64,000 nt of DNA from Pholiota molesta (GCA_014925825.1 JACGCK010000020.1:310001-374000); one strand, 5' to 3'. Numbered from the stretch's first letter, positions 31,921-48,320 are shown. Notes: generated by a model not told the origin, from the sequence alone. Program-made: numbers and translations.

Positions 31921-34001
31921 TGTAAGAAGGCGAAAGAAGGAGTCGGGAGCACAAGAATGAAGCCCGAGCCATGGAAAACTCTCAGCTTATGTAGGTGGAT
32001 TCCTACTATGGAGCTGAACCGATATCCGAGCGCAAGTGAATCTCGATCACCTCAGTTGCATGTGGTGCATTCTTTTGAGCGAAGCAGTGTCATCGCCTAG
32101 ATTATGGACATATCCCCTATGGACCCGGAACACGGTAAGCCACATGGATGATCGAATCGAGAGTTCGTTGGCGAGAACTACCAAGGACTCTGCCCTCAGG
32201 CTTTGTTGGTATCAAGTCCGCTGGAATGAGTCAGACTGCCCACTTATCAGCGCCTACAAGGGCCTGTCAGTCATATAAGACGTCTTATTTCCAGGGTATA
32301 AACCTACTGGAATCTGAGTGTTTTTGGTGACCTTCCGAGTTTTGTGGAACTCAACATAAACGTTGCATATTTGTGGAGTGGCACAAAAATCTCCCACACT
32401 TCCAGGAAAAGGCTGCAAAAGGGTTTATGACGACATTTCCCCAGAATATTTCCCCACGCATCGGTTTCTATCGGTTTTTCTTTATTCCCACCCCGCAGGC
32501 ATGCCTTGCCGCCCTCCGCCCTCCGCCCCCGCCAAGCTTGGAGGGCAACCCCAGGCAACCCCTGTTGGTCGTCGTCAATGCAACCAGGTGCGACCCCACA
32601 AAACAATTTGAAAACAAGTATGGGGAGAGATGGGGTGACAGCTGGAGACAGACGATGTGCGCGAAAGATTTTGGCCTGCTCATCAACTGAAATGGAGAGC
32701 GGCTGTGCGCGGACATCACTTCCACTCAACAATGAGGCAACCCATTGACGCCACTACGCGCCACATTATTTCGGTCCACCGTCAACTTCCGAATGGTTGC
32801 GCGTATTAGCGCGTATCTCTACTTATCTCGTCTTGGTAGAATATATTAGATTGATATCATACAAACTGATTGCAAACTTATACATCATATCTATATGAGA
32901 CAATGCTACTCAGAATTGGGAGCTTGGACACGTCGCCCTACTCACCTTGCTCCAACGCGATTTGGCGCTCAGTCTGAAAATAGGCGCCGGAAGTTTTTCC
33001 ACGCGCCCGAAAAAAGAATGAATACTACTATAGTACTATGTCACCTGTCACTGAAAAGAGTAGAAGAGGCAATGAAAGCCAAGTGAAACTGGCCGAGTTT
33101 GGGCTGGGTGGCCGCGGCTCGATCCTCCCAAACTATGGAAGCTTGGTGTTCTTCATGATCGAAAAAGGGTATACTCTAAATTGACATAAGTATGTGAAGC
33201 TGTACTCAGTGCCTTAGCACGCCTTTGCAGGATTTCATTGTGTCGTGTCGATTAAAAAAGAGTTCAGTCTAATCTAATATTAGCTTATCCTTTGAGTGTC
33301 TTGTTCTCCAAAATTTACCTCCAAACAAGTTATCGAGCTGGATAAGCCCCGCTTTAAATAAAGGCTGGTATATATAATCTGGTATAACTGCGCGTATGTA
33401 CCTATGACCTTTCACTCATGTAGGTTTTGTAGATATGTGGGGTTATCTGGGGTTGATCAATATAGCAGTGGAGCGAACTATCAGTGGATCTGATATGGGG
33501 TATAAAAAAATGTCCAGTCTCCAACAAGTGTTTCGAATCAGATTTAATCAATTACACCTCCGCTTACGCCCAGCTCGGATTCAGAGGTCAGCAGGGTAGC
33601 CTGGAGTACATACACACCTCATCACATACCCTTGAAGAACAAAGGGACGCGCCATCATCGCGGCTATCCGAGGTCGTTCTTCTGCCGAATTAGACTGCCA
33701 CGCGCAGACTTCGTCTATTCTCCAACAAAGTTAATCGATATGAAACGCTGCATTTTAGAAGGGCTGGATGCAGAGCAAAGGACGGCGGAGCATACAAAAA
33801 GGAATCTAAGTACATACACGAAACACGGCGTATGCCGCCTATCTATCACAGGGGGAAAGGTACTGAGCTAGAGCGATGTGGCGCTGGCAGCGGCGAGACA
33901 AGGGATGATGGACAACGTTTTCCGTGTGCCGGGAGCGAAAAAGGGAGATGGTGAGGCGCGCAACGGTGGTGACACGAGGGTGTGTTCATTTGAATCTTCA
34001 T
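31921..34001. other. 2.1-kb interval without recognisable genes
   Basis: Lies between the 5' end of the transporter and the 3' end of PRP43. A 142-codon minus frame (32304-32732) and several short ones show no family features or supporting splice structure. Nothing else stands out. Confidence 0.45.
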
Positions 34002-36913
<2,912 letters not shown>

Positions 36914-39249
36914 AAGTCAAAGTTCGAGTAAGATTTTAATAGTAAGGTGAAAGTTCTTGAACAGGAAAAAAGTCGACGAGGTATATATCACGTGTCATCT
37001 ATTTGAGTCAGGCGCTCTTCCGGACTGCCGAGTCAGCGCGAGTCAGGACGTCAAAGCGTCAGACTCAACGTACTCAACGTTCAACGTTCAACAGGCAACC
37101 AACAGGACGCGTCGATACTCTAGACAATGGCATATGAAAACAGGGGACGGCTAGGGATCTGTACTCTGAAATCTGAACGTATGTTAACGGGACACCCAAT
37201 CTAGTTCTTTTCTACAAGACTCTGGAGCAACTTTTCAAATTCCAATCTTAGGATTTGCTGCTAGATCTGCGATACTTAATCTTGGCTCGTCAATTTGGCT
37301 TTCCAGAATTACCCTCTGGCAGTGCTAAGTCTATGCTAGTCTATGATGGAACACATCCTGTCATTGCGCGGACTGCACGGGCTCAGGCGAAATTAGCGTC
37401 TCATTCTGCTGACTCTATGTCAGAAGGTTGTTCCAACTTGGTTGTTCTTGCCACCGTCATGATTCCATGCGGGTATGTTGCGGAAAAATATATCTATAGC
37501 CTGTCGTCGCAGTAGGTCTTTTCTTTCACTAATCAACACCCGGCCGCGACGAGCATCCTCGAGTCCTTTGTCTAAACCAATCCTGATGGTTTACGGGCCT
37601 ATAATCTTGGCAAGTCCACTGACAACAATTTTTGCTTCCGAGTCCTAAAGCTATACCGACAGATGTAGGCTATAATGGAACGTATACTTATACTCAACCT
37701 CGACCTGAAGAAGCGAAACGAAGGAAATCTGACAATTGTGAAGTTACCCTTTACCACTCTTCTCAAATACTTCGTACTGTATATTGCAGCAAGGGCTCGT
37801 GCAAGCGGGGACTAAGCCCCTCTTACTGCCAAAATGACGACAATACCACCTTCCACCACGAGTAGCTGCTACCAAGTAGTACTTAGTGTCACTCTCACAG
37901 GCATAGCTGCGACGCCCCACCGTCAACACTGTCGGAAAACTGCCGGCTTTGAGGTAACCAATACTTGTTGGGAGTACTTATCCTGGATCACCAGGCCATA
38001 AACCCTATGATTGTATTCACCCTAACTTCGCAATTCCGAGCCAGCCATTCGCTACCTTCAGATGACGTACGGTTTCTGTTTATTCATCTGCAAAACGGCG
38101 AATGAATCGTTTCTCTGCCGAATATTCTGACTGCGATTTATAGGGCTGCTCTGGCCGCTGTTTTACGCACTTCGGAACTAAGATTCTTTGTGCATCTGGG
38201 TGACGCCAATGTTTGGTGTCTAGCTATAAAAAAACCTCCAGGACTAAAATTGAGAGTAATTGAACAACCTTAGTGGTCTAACGAGGTGAATTTTCAGGGG
38301 AACAGATGTAGGCTCTCTGTGTTGTTTGGGCCACGAATTACAAGATTGATGCCTTCTAATGATCCAGTTTATTTTACTGAATTCTGACCAAATAATTACC
38401 GTTGTCAAGTACCCCGCACTTTATGCATTCCACCAAGATGCCACCTTCAGATCTCCCGCTCTGCTATTTGGCGCATACTTACTCCTGGACCGACATGCCC
38501 ACTACGTCCACCTCCCAAATGCTAATCCCGCCAATCGAACCAGGGGATTCGTGCGTTCATCATCCACACATTTTTGACGGGTGCAACGAAACGGAAGCGG
38601 ACTTGGATTCCATATTTACCATTGCCGCAAGCTCTATTATCTATTATTGACGTTGCAGCTCAGGATACGATCGCCTTTCTCGTTACTACACCCGCACCCG
38701 CAGAGCCACCGTATACTAGCCCGTTGGTACCCGAGCTCCTTCGCTCCTTTGTTTGAATATATGTAAATTCCGTATGGGTAGATCGATATAATGCACATAG
38801 CTTGCCAGATGTTGGCTTTACATACGCACATTTTCTCGTTGCGTTACTATTAGCATACTCGCCAGGAGTGTAAATTACGCTTCTTCCTATTCGGCACCTG
38901 CAGAGTAGAGAAGTCGCCGGAAGCAAGCCGGAAACACTGACTAGAATTTGGAATTTTGCAAGGGAGGTGGCCTATGCAGCGACTTGTAGTTACAGTTTTT
39001 AAAGATTTCAATGCTTCAAGGACCTGTAAGAAGGTGATTTACTTTCTTATCCACTGTAGAGAGCGGCTTTAGTTGAGGTTTTGAGGTAAAGTTCATTAAG
39101 GCAAAATGATGGAACGACCCTGGCTGTGGACCGCCACCAAGTAAATAGCACCAAACAGGGGTTTCTCAAACGATTTTGCTACGGCAGGCTTTCGCTCGTC
39201 AACGTCGTCGTTGCTCCCCCTGTCCACCACATCCCTTCTTTCTTCTACA
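36914..39249. other. 2.3-kb divergent intergenic region between PRP43 and CDC11
   Basis: No coding sequence could be supported on either strand. Near 37065-37095 the short motif CTCAACGT/GTTCAACGTTCAAC is repeated just upstream of the PRP43 promoter region. Bidirectional promoter functions are expected but not pinpointed. Confidence 0.5.
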
Positions 39250-40764
39250 ATGGCCCTCCCCACGCCCTCTGCTGATGGTATTGGCATTGCCAACCTGCCT
39301 AACCAGGTTCGTTTGCGAACTGTCGTGGGCGGAGGAACAGCTCAAAATTCTGACGCGTTGCATTATGACAGAGGCATAAGATTGTTGCAAAACGTGGCGC
39401 CCACTTCACTATCATGGTTGTCGGTGAGTCCTACCTGCAACATAGCACGGGCTCTACTGGAAGTAACGTCCGTTGCTAGGCGAATCTGGATTGGGCAAAA
39501 CCACTCTGATCAACACCCTCTTCTCGACCGAACTGTCACCTCCCAAAAACTACAACAAGCGCCATTACAAGCAGCTGGACAAGCTGACTGAGGTGGAGAT
39601 TATTAAGGCTGAGTTGGAGGAGCGTCAGTTCAAGGTCAAGCTGACGGTCATCGACACCCCTGGATTCGGAGACTACGTCAACAACCGTGATTCCTGGCTT
39701 CCCATCGTCGAGTTCATTGACGATCAGCATGAAGCCTACATGCGCCAGGAGCAGCAACCACAGAGGCACGAGAAGACTGATCTCCGCGTGCACGCTTGCC
39801 TCTACTTCATCCGTCCTACAGGCCACACGTATGTCCATCTTCCGTGGCATATCCTCATCTTTGCCGATCATTTTTTTTCAGACTGAAGCCTTTGGACATT
39901 GAAATCATGAAGCGTCTTGGAACCCGTGTCAACCTCATCCCCGTTGTTGCCAAGGCTGATACACTGACACAAAACGACCTATTTGTGTTCAAGCAACGCG
40001 TACGTGGCACCCCTGTATCTAGCTCTCACTCTAGCTCAAACCTTCTTTCCTTCTTTGCGCCTATTATTTTTTAGATTCGCGAAGTCATTTCTGCTCAGGG
40101 AATCCGAATTTACACGCCCCCGCTCGACGCGGACGACGAGAATGCGGAGCACGCACGCGTCTTAATTGACGCTATCCCCTTCTCCATCATCGGCTCAACT
40201 GAGGACGTGAAGACCCCCGACGGTCGTGTCGTGAAGGGCCGTGAATACATTTGGGGTGTCGCTGAAGGTTCGTCCCCATCTAAAAAAGCTCCCGCCCTCG
40301 GCTAACAAAATGGATTAGTCGAGAACGAGAACCACTGTGACTTCAAGAAGCTTCGCTCGCTCCTTATTCGCACGCACATGCTCGACCTGATTTCAACATC
40401 AGAGGAGCTCCATTACGAGAACTACAGGCAGACACAGATGGAGACGCGCAAATTTGGCGAGCCCAAGGTCAAGAAGCTGGACAACCCCAAATTCAAGGAG
40501 GAGGAGGAGCAACTGAGGAAGAAGTTCACCGAGCAGGTCAAGGCGGAGGAGGCGCGGTTCAGGCAATGGGAACAACACGTACGTCTTTTTTTGCGCTAGC
40601 TGGCGGGATTTTGATGGCTCATTACCTAACTTTGATACCAGTTGATCGCGGAGCGAGACCGTCTGAACAAGGATCTGGAGATGGCGCACAGTGCGATCAA
40701 GCAGCTCGAGGCGGAGTTGGAGAACCTCCAGGTGGGCTACGGACGTGGCACCGGCAGACGATAA
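39250..40764 (+). CDS. CDC11: septin, Cdc11/AspA group
   Basis: A filament-forming GTPase of the septin ring at septa and hyphal tips. Seven exons (39250-39306, 39381-39423, 39480-39828, 39882-39999, 40075-40267, 40319-40578, 40642-40764) give 380 residues in one frame. G1 is [16 protein letters not shown]3 is [11 protein letters not shown], and G4 is AKADTLT. The septin-unique element is [29 protein letters not shown], followed by a C-terminal coiled coil ([38 protein letters not shown]). Phrases such as [20 protein letters not shown] and [19 protein letters not shown] match the Cdc11/AspA group better than Cdc3, Cdc10 or Cdc12. No break is seen. Confidence 0.93.
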
Positions 40765-42940
40765 ATGTTCCAGGCGCATCCACGCTGCCGCCTCTTTCTT
40801 GTCCCCCTGTGCTACTAGTAAAAGCCCATCGCACAGTCGTAGCAAGCGCCTTAGTACCCCGTCCGCACTCATTGTCACCTCAGTATACCCTGCCTTTCTG
40901 TCTTCTTTTTTCTTGTCTCTTGTTGTGGAAAATACCTAGTCCCCCCTCGCATGCCTTTTTTTCTTTCAATTCCACCCTGTGTTTAATCCGTGTCAACGGG
41001 CGTTCCTTGCCACCCACTCGTTTTTAGTTCCCATTCTTTTTCTTTCTCTCCCCGCACCCACGCCACGCTCACTCTCACCGCAGCTTTTTTTCTATTTCTT
41101 GTCGCTACTATCAAATGGATGTTGGTGGAATGTTGGTGAGGCTGATAATGTTATTAATTTTGGCTTAATGCATATCACACCCTCACCCTCACGCGCGAGT
41201 GATGTGCGGCGTTTGCGTTGTGGCCAATTTATGCAAATTTAGTTGACTGGTGAGAATGGTATGCGAGACGTACCATGATGAAGAGGGCGTCATGATGTCT
41301 TTGTACGTATCGTGCTGGGCCTGACATAGGCCAGCGTCTTGTACGGTCTTCTGCTCTTTTGGTAAGCTTCTCATTTCCGTTCGCGGACTCTTGATTTCTG
41401 TTAAATGTGTTAGCAGAGGAGGCTTACAAGCTGGGTAACTAGCCTTTGGAGGTTCTGTATTCTGGAGGCGTTCGTGATTTATGTGCTGTGCGCTGGCACT
41501 GGCAGCACGGGGGTGGCCTGGGGTGCAGCCAGAGTTGTCTGCACTGCGGAAGAAGAAGGCGCTGCGGCGACGGGCGACGGCCAAGTGGCAATGGGAGCAG
41601 TGCTCCTTGGGGTTGCTGTACGTGCGAATTCTTCGGGCGTTCGTGGAGTGGAGCAGGATAGGATTCCATAGCAAGGTGGGTGGTGCTAGGTGCTGTGAAA
41701 GAAGCGAAGAGGAGAACAACGGGCGTTGTGGGATGCGGGGCGGACCTTGCCGATGGGGCAGAGTATGTAAGGTATGTATGGAATGGCTCTTGGCAAGGTC
41801 TGATACTGTTCAGCTGTAGATGGAGGTGTGACACGGACACGGCGTGTGTGGTATGGTGGCACGGCTTTCTTCCTGTGTACCTTGGATTTACAACTCGGAA
41901 TCTGCCGCGCTGCGAAGAGCACGGATACACGCTTAATTGGGCTGGGGCGCCTGGGCGCTTATGCCCATAATCATGAAGGGATGCCAGTACCTCAGGCCTT
42001 ATGTGTTCAACCAGTAGCTGGGAATGAAGTTAGAATCGCTCATGCCGCGAGCGCTCTCTGTCGATAGCGCTTACTCGTTGCTGTCGTTAGGATTTTGCGT
42101 GGACCCGCGCTCGACGCCAGCTGTGTCAACTGCTGCGTATATCTATATATAGACGCACCGGCGCTTGGAGGCCGTCTTGTGTCTCTGTCTGATAGTCATT
42201 TTTACCGGACTCTGACAAAGGCGCTGCTTGGTCGTAATCATAGTCAGCCAGTCGAGAAGTGGAGCGGTTGAATGGAGGTATTCTCGAGGCGGGTGGCGGG
42301 GAGTTTGAAAGCCAGCGTCATATCATATTACCCACAAGTCGTCTATTACCAAGCGCGAAGTAGAGCGCCGTGATAGGATGAATTTATTTATTGCTCTTTG
42401 GATCCTATTCTTACCTTTGTTTTTACTCCGTTAAATTCCAGCGCTCCAGCGGACGTGGAGACAGCTGCGCACGTCTATACTGTTTTCTTGTTTGAGCAGA
42501 CGCGCTCAAGCAGAGGTTGTGACTGATCGTTGAATAGCATTGTGCCACTTTGAATCCAGATCTCCGAAGCCTTGAATCCGCGGTGCTATTACTCTTGAGT
42601 TGACAATTGATCCATAGCAAATAATTTATATCTTTTATCTTTTTACTGTGATGCAAAGAAAACTTGCATGCGAAGGAGCACTTTCAACCTCTCGTTGAAC
42701 TCCCTAAACAAGCATTGTCTACGTCTACCAAGACCTGGAAACTACTGAGTCCGTTTGAATTGTATAAGGGGGAAGAAAAGGAAGGCGAAAACTGACAAGG
42801 GAACAAAAACAATAATTCAAATTCAAAAGCATTGTCCGAATATATAAGGAAGAGGTTTATTTCAAAAGCGAGTGACTCGACGGCGACATGAACTGCATCA
42901 AAGGAGAGCGAAGTACTGAACGATCGATTCGCGCTGCAAA
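40765..42940. other. 2.2-kb interval, at most one small gene
   Basis: A minus-strand ATG at about 41671 starts MESYPAPLHERPKNSHVQQP. After a one-base slip it could continue as a short Pro/Ala/Thr-rich product (STAPIATWPSPVAAAPSSS) ending near 41490. This might be a small gene but is not well supported. Other long frames at 41190-41970 overlap one another on both strands in GC-rich DNA and look like composition effects. Confidence 0.35.
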
Positions 42941-43639
42941 TTAGGCAGCGGCGCTGGTAGCAGTAGTCGCCGCGGAGCTGGTGGCCGAGGAGCTGACGTC
43001 GCTGCTAGTGGCGACAGTCGTAGTGGAGGCGCTGGTAGGGGTAGTACTCGCCGAGGAGCTGACGTCGCTGCTAGTGATAGTCACAGCGGAAGCGCTGGAA
43101 GTAGTAGAAGCCGAGGAGCTAACGTCAGTGCTAGTTGGCTCAGTCACGGTGGAGGGATCGACGGTCGTGGTAGCACCGGTGCCAGTTGAAATAGTGACGA
43201 TTGAACTACTCAAGGTGGTAGGAATGGCAGTGGCATTAGGGTAGAAAGTGCTGAATATACCGGAAGGGGCAATGGTGAAAACCGCGTCGTTGACTGGGTA
43301 GCAAACGTAGACTTGGCCGTGGCCGTGTTTTGGGAAGGTAGAATTGGAAGTGGATGTGGGCTCCGCGCTAAATGTGAGCGTCGAAGGGGTCGCGGTGGTG
43401 AAAAAGGACGTAGCGGAGCTTGACACTGTAACAGCAGACGACATCGAAGTCACCGCAGAAGTCACCGACGAACTCGAACTCGTCGCAGTCACTGTCGTAG
43501 AGATACTACTAGAATTTAGATCAGGGTGGTGTTCAGATTCTAGGAGACGGTGTCCTCACCTTGAAATGACGGATGCATTAACCCCGACGCCCATGGCTGC
43601 AAGACCAGCAAGCATGTACTTGAAGAAAGCAGATTGCAT
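42941..43639 (-). CDS. secreted Ser/Thr-rich wall-type protein, paralog 1
   Basis: Two exons (43639-43560, 43508-42941) give 215 residues without a break. The N-terminus MQSAFFKYMLAGLAAMGVGV is a signal peptide. The mature part is rich in Ser/Thr/Ala with repeats of SSDVSSSASTT type, expected to be heavily O-glycosylated. A compact central module reads HGQVYVCYPVNDAVFTIAPS, then GIFSTFYPNATAIPTT. No hydrophobic GPI tail is seen. The module is shared with the gene at 50632 on the opposite strand, which also shares the promoter. The role, perhaps cell wall or extracellular, is inferred from composition only. Confidence 0.8.
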
Positions 43640-43700
43640 GATTAATGGCGAGTGGAAAGGAATGGTAAGATTGGAGGTACTGAAATTATTCCACTATTCA

Positions 43701-43727
43701 GAGAAGCCTTTTATACCATCGAGCCTC
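43701..43727 (-). promoter_or_regulatory. core promoter with TATA box shared by the two secreted-protein paralogs
   Basis: The minus strand reads CTCGATGGTATAAAAGGC about 70 bp before the ATG at 43639. The same 18 bases occur at 50543-50560 before the paralog. Similarity continues on both sides (GGAATAATTTCAGTACCTCC downstream). Confidence 0.75.
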
Positions 43728-45407
43728 CCGTAATGCACAGCCAACGTCGCCTTCAAGTAGTTACTTTAGGAATGAACTTGCTCTGAACGGCTTGAAAACG
43801 CCTCGTCTGTGGCTCCAAAATGTCGTCAGGCTGGTAACCTAGATCTGTTGTGCGACGTGCCGGAAAGGCATGAATTAGGAGATATTTTAGGATGTACTTG
43901 CAGAATGAAACGGCGTTAATTTCTAATACAAACCGGCCATAGATGACAAGGATTTACGCACGATTACGGAGTTCTTTACCAGTGATTTTAGTCTGGGATT
44001 CATGACGCCCAGAAGGAGACGGTTTGAAATCACAATTAGAAAGAAGTTGGCGAGATGTCGGTACAATCGACGAAGTTGGACAGCGAGGCGGTGAAAGACC
44101 GTTTTCACGGAGAATTATTGTACGCTCTGCTAGCCACGTGCCAAACAATAATAGATTGAAGAAGCAAGGACACAGAACAGCTGTAGAGTCCATGTTTTTG
44201 CGAAGTATTGTCGTGGATATGAACTCCAGATGCTACTGCAGATACCGCGGAAAGTACTAGGTTCCTTATGAAAAAGCTGCAGCAGGGATGAATTGACATC
44301 TGTCGGATTTGGAATGAGGCTTCTGTCCGTCTTCATGCTCATTAACTTGAGCTAAGGAGAAAATAACGCAAGGCGCAGCAAGTGCTATGCCTCGGGCTTT
44401 GGAGGCTTGAGCAACGACTCCAACGCGCTTCTGACTAGCTGCGCAGTTTAAGACTCGAAACTAGGTCGAAACAAAGCTCTGTTAAGTAGCAACAGTGGCC
44501 CCGAGTTAGAGCTTGGTCAGAGTAATGACATATTAAAACTGTTTCTGGGCTGAGGAAGATTGATCATTTCCGTGGGACCGGAACCGCTGCGGTGTACGAT
44601 CAAGCGCTGGCGCTGAGCGTCCGTTAATCGCACATTTATTATTTCCAAATAAATAGATTACTGCTTTTTAAAATATCATACTTATAGAAGACTGAAAGAT
44701 GTATGTGCTACCAGAAAGAGAGCTGCCTTGCGAAATATATAAATTTTAATTCTGAATATACACTAACTTTCTCCCAGACAGAGCGCGCCCAGACATAGAT
44801 AGACTCGGACTCTTAAGGAGCTTGGTGCGGATGCCGGCGTCTAAATTTAGGTCGTCACGGCAGTTCGGCAGGCACTGCCACCTCTTACTATCAGCGCGCA
44901 CTTTCCAGTTGAAGTTTGCACAGTAGTAACCGACCTGCTAGTATAATAGATCATTGTACATTATTGTCCAATATATAGATGTACAATGTCTATATGATCC
45001 AAATATAATTTGAAGTCTACCTTGTCAGTTTACCCGGAGCTTCACGGTCCCTCTCAAGTATCGTACTGTTCTACAATTCAGTCAAATAATCAAGAAACTG
45101 GGTGAGTCATGAAAGCAAAAGCAAAGTGAAGGTTCAGACAGGTTAGAACAAGCGGTGGTTTACATTCTCGATTTTGAATGACCAGGGAAATATGTGCGAT
45201 GGCAAGTATTATTTGGTTATCGAGGTCCTGTGCCGTGTGAAATTGACTTCAAGGACGGAGAAGTGGTTTTGGACTGCGCGATTCTACGCCTCAGCTTCGA
45301 AATATTAGTCAACAGATACATCTAATCAGCTAAGAATTTATAGATACCAAGATAGTGCCCTGATATTGAAGTTGAAGCAAAATTGCACGCATGGTATCAT
45401 TCCCTTT
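43728..45407. other. 1.7-kb interval without recognisable genes
   Basis: AT-rich in its right half. Small frames on both strands near 43923-44342 overlap each other and lack motifs. Upstream similarity to the second secreted-protein promoter extends to about 43800. Confidence 0.45.
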
Positions 45408-46525
45408 CTATGCCTGCTGCACAGCCAACGCCGAATTGTTCAGCATCTCACTATCAATGAAATGTAGATCAGGGCCAGTATACGAGCCATCGACGCTGGC
45501 TCGACGTCCTTCGGCGGCAGATGGTACCCACCGTAGCCGAACGGGGGGATTTCGATTTGAAGGATCGCCGTTATCTTGGGGAGAGACGACAACGGGCTCT
45601 TCAAATCCAACTACGTATGGAGTGGATGCGCTGTCGTTATCATGAGGAATAATTCCTATTCCATGCGTACGCATGTGTCTTTTAGCATTCGAGACAACAG
45701 AAAATGACCGCTCGCAACCGGGATATTCGCAGTTGAAAGCTGAGAAGGAAGCGTCATAATGTTATTATATATGGGAGGCTCACGAAATATAACACACGCT
45801 TTTCTTTTGTATGTATATTCATGTGTGTTCGTAGGCCACTCGGCCTGTAGTGTAGGGCCTTTTTATCAGTGATTGCTATAGAAAAGATAAAGGTCATGGA
45901 TTCACCGAGGGAAGGCTTTCTGGCACTCTGGGCATCGATGCAGCTTGACCTTCTTTTTTTTCACCACATTTTCATCCGGAGATTGGCTTCGCGTTACCAA
46001 ATTAGAAGGATGGGGCAGAGATTTGTGTGTCTGAAGTTACAAAAGCACGAATCCGACATCAACGCATATCGTCGAAAGTAGCCTAATTTTGCTCACCTGA
46101 AATTGCGACTGCACGGGAGATCGGCCGAGGCTTCTTGAGCGAGGGCGTGGATTAGAGTCAATTGAAACATCGTTCAAGATGTTCTCTAGACGCATGATGC
46201 TACTGCGCGAGATGCGCCGGGGAGTGGCATGCTCGTCTTGGGCAGCCTCGACTGACGATCCTCGGGGGAAATTCAATGAATTAACTTCTAAAAGAGATGT
46301 TGAATCAGACAAGTCATCCGAAGTTATGTCTTCTTCCTGTCCAGGTGGTGCTGTCCTTTGGAACGACTCGGGAAAGCCTAGGGTTGGAATGTCAGACGCG
46401 GGTTCACCGGAACCCCCTAATCGCATGCACGGGTAGCTCAGCGTAACAAAGCCTCTATATATTGCGCACATACCTCTCGCTCTCTCGAAACCATTCTCAT
46501 TACCGCTGACTGTTGAGATATGCAT
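45408..46525 (-). CDS. C2H2 zinc-finger protein (two fingers)
   Basis: Five exons (46525-46474, 46416-46097, 46030-45906, 45844-45798, 45739-45408) join into 291 residues in one frame. The N-terminal half is Ser/Pro/Asp-rich, with RRISRSSIMRLENIL and an Arg/Ser run. A basic stretch KKKKVKL precedes finger 1 (HRCPECQKAFPR, then PSGLRTHMNIH). The linker is TKEKPF, and finger 2 is NCEYPGCERSFSVVSNAKRH, then MRTHG. Both have the Cys2-His2 spacing of DNA-binding fingers. Two introns fall inside the finger region, at positions that would be invisible to a single-frame search. It is likely a nuclear transcription factor; the target is unknown. The tail after the fingers is acidic and Pro-rich. Confidence 0.82.
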
Positions 46526-47535
46526 CTCTCATACGGAATTGAGGAAGCGATTATCGAAGTTGTCTGGATGGAAAGGACGGGATGTCATTCCAAGCAATAG
46601 CCTGAGAAGATTTGTCAGGGGCTTAAGACGGCGACAGTGAGCCTTTCCAAGACGTAGTTAGTTACGCAGGTTATGTTTTAAGAGCCTATCTATGTATGCA
46701 CTGTGCAGGGAAGTGACATCTTAACATTTCATAATGCTAGGCGCTTCTTCCATCGCATGATGCAATATATGACCAGATAAATAGCCACAATCCACAGCAT
46801 GCAGTGGGGTTTTCAAAGACAAACCTTCCAAGTCCCAATGGGCTCCCAACTTATTTCAAATGCTGGACCGATCAATCATACTGACATGCCAAGGTTATAC
46901 TATGTGAATTCTGGACCCAGATTGTACGTTCAATTCTTCCAAGTATCTCCCAGGGTATTTCCCAACATATCGATGATGCTGGATCAGCGTCTGAAATGAC
47001 GTCAGGGAAATTGTTAATGACGCCCAGGAACATGCGTTCTGAACGGAAGACTCGGGTGGAAAGAGGATTTTTGGTTTTTATTCAAAAAACTAACGGAGAC
47101 AACTAGATCTTTCTCCCATGGATCATGAAAGGCGCAGGAAGAAAAATCTTTCTCATTTTATCTTGTGGAGGCCTGGGACAGATTCAGAGATCCTCGAAAG
47201 AATAATTTTACCCAGTTTGGTTAATTGATTTTTCTGCTTTTAGCCCTTTGCTATATGTGGTGATCTGCATCCGCCCCGAAGTCACCGCTGCTAGTAAATT
47301 ACTGTACCGGTTACAGACAGCCATCGAGAAAATAAGGATAGTCATTTGAATAGTCATTTAAATCGCTAGAAGCCTAGCACACGTAGTTGACTGGCTCTGC
47401 ATTTATTGTATGTATGTACTGCTGTCACACTGCCTTTTACCCTGGTACAATGTGTCTCTGTTGGTACGCTTCATATCAATTTGAAGTATGTGTCAACTGT
47501 ACTCAATACGATTTATGACTCCAGTGGTTATAAAT
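46526..47535. other. 1-kb gene-free interval
   Basis: Nothing recognised apart from expected flanking regulatory DNA for the zinc-finger gene (5' side) and the 3' flank of the HNH gene. Confidence 0.45.
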
Positions 47536-48320
47536 TCAACCTCGTCGAACGCCAAATCGTTGCTTGGCCGCATATTTTTGCCATTTTTGGATATCCTCCC
47601 TCTCCAGCAGAAGTTCGACAGTATAAAAATACCGAGCCAAATCCTCATTGGATGCAACATGGTGCACTGCTGAATGGCATGGTCTATAATATCTCCAATC
47701 ATCAGACACATGTGTAATACGCAATTGTAGTCAATGGTTCACCTGCAGAGCCAAGCGACGGAGTTCAACATTGCTTCTGAATGCCATCCTTTCTTCAAGG
47801 CTTTCGCATGCGTCGAACGGGGTATTAGGTGATGGTATGTAAGTGGAACTTCGCGAAAGCAGATCTCGCATTCTTTCGTGCGCGTCAAGCTCCATATTGG
47901 TGGTGGTGAACATGCTTGATCAAGGTAATCAGCGACTGTCTTTCTCAAAAACTCGTATGCTGCATCGGCATCGTCAACAATGCCGTAGGAGATAAGACTG
48001 TCCACAAAGGCGATAGAGGTGGTGTCGAAAGTCATGATATTGACGTCAGGGACCGCATCTCTTGTCTCATAAGTCGCCTGCTTTGCATCTGGTGGCAATG
48101 TGGGCCATGATTCTAAGGCTAAATACGATACGAAGTCATCCAATGCGGCCTCGTCATCATTTTGTTGATTTGCCAGCAAGTCACTGGTGACGTTTTGGAC
48201 AATCCTCCTGGCAATAGCGTCCTTGAACATAGAGAATTGGGATGCTTCGGTTTGCAAGACTCTAAATAAATTGTAAGCTATTTGTGCCCTTAAACCGTGT
48301 AAGATGACTTACTGATTCAT
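47536..48320 (-). CDS. HNH-motif protein of unknown function
   Basis: Exons about 48320-48313 (start ATGAATCA), 48261-47743 and 47683-47536 give about 224 residues in one frame. The C-terminal half has a complete HNH-type zinc layout: CEICFREVPLTYHHLIPRST, then GWHSEAMLNSVAWLCRPCHS and AVHHVASNEDLARYF. It thus has the CxxC pairs, the HH and the final His of an HNH/treble-clef fold. Similar HNH proteins occur across fungi with no assigned function. Nuclease activity is possible but not shown. The N-terminal half (about 120 residues) is helical, acidic and unknown. The second exon alone lacks an ATG, so the 8-nt first exon is the best start I can see, with moderate certainty. Confidence 0.72.

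Noticed and set aside
32304..32732. 142-codon minus-strand frame
   Set aside because: No recognisable motif, signal peptide or splice context, and a competing plus-strand frame of similar length.
41189..41970. Several long overlapping frames on both strands
   Set aside because: Mutually overlapping, low in complexity and without motifs; explained by base composition. One small minus-strand gene remains possible and is mentioned in the interval note.
45951..45961. Suspected frameshift at the T run in the zinc-finger gene
   Set aside because: Counting gives eight Ts, which keeps the zinc-finger frame open, and the five exons sum to a multiple of three.
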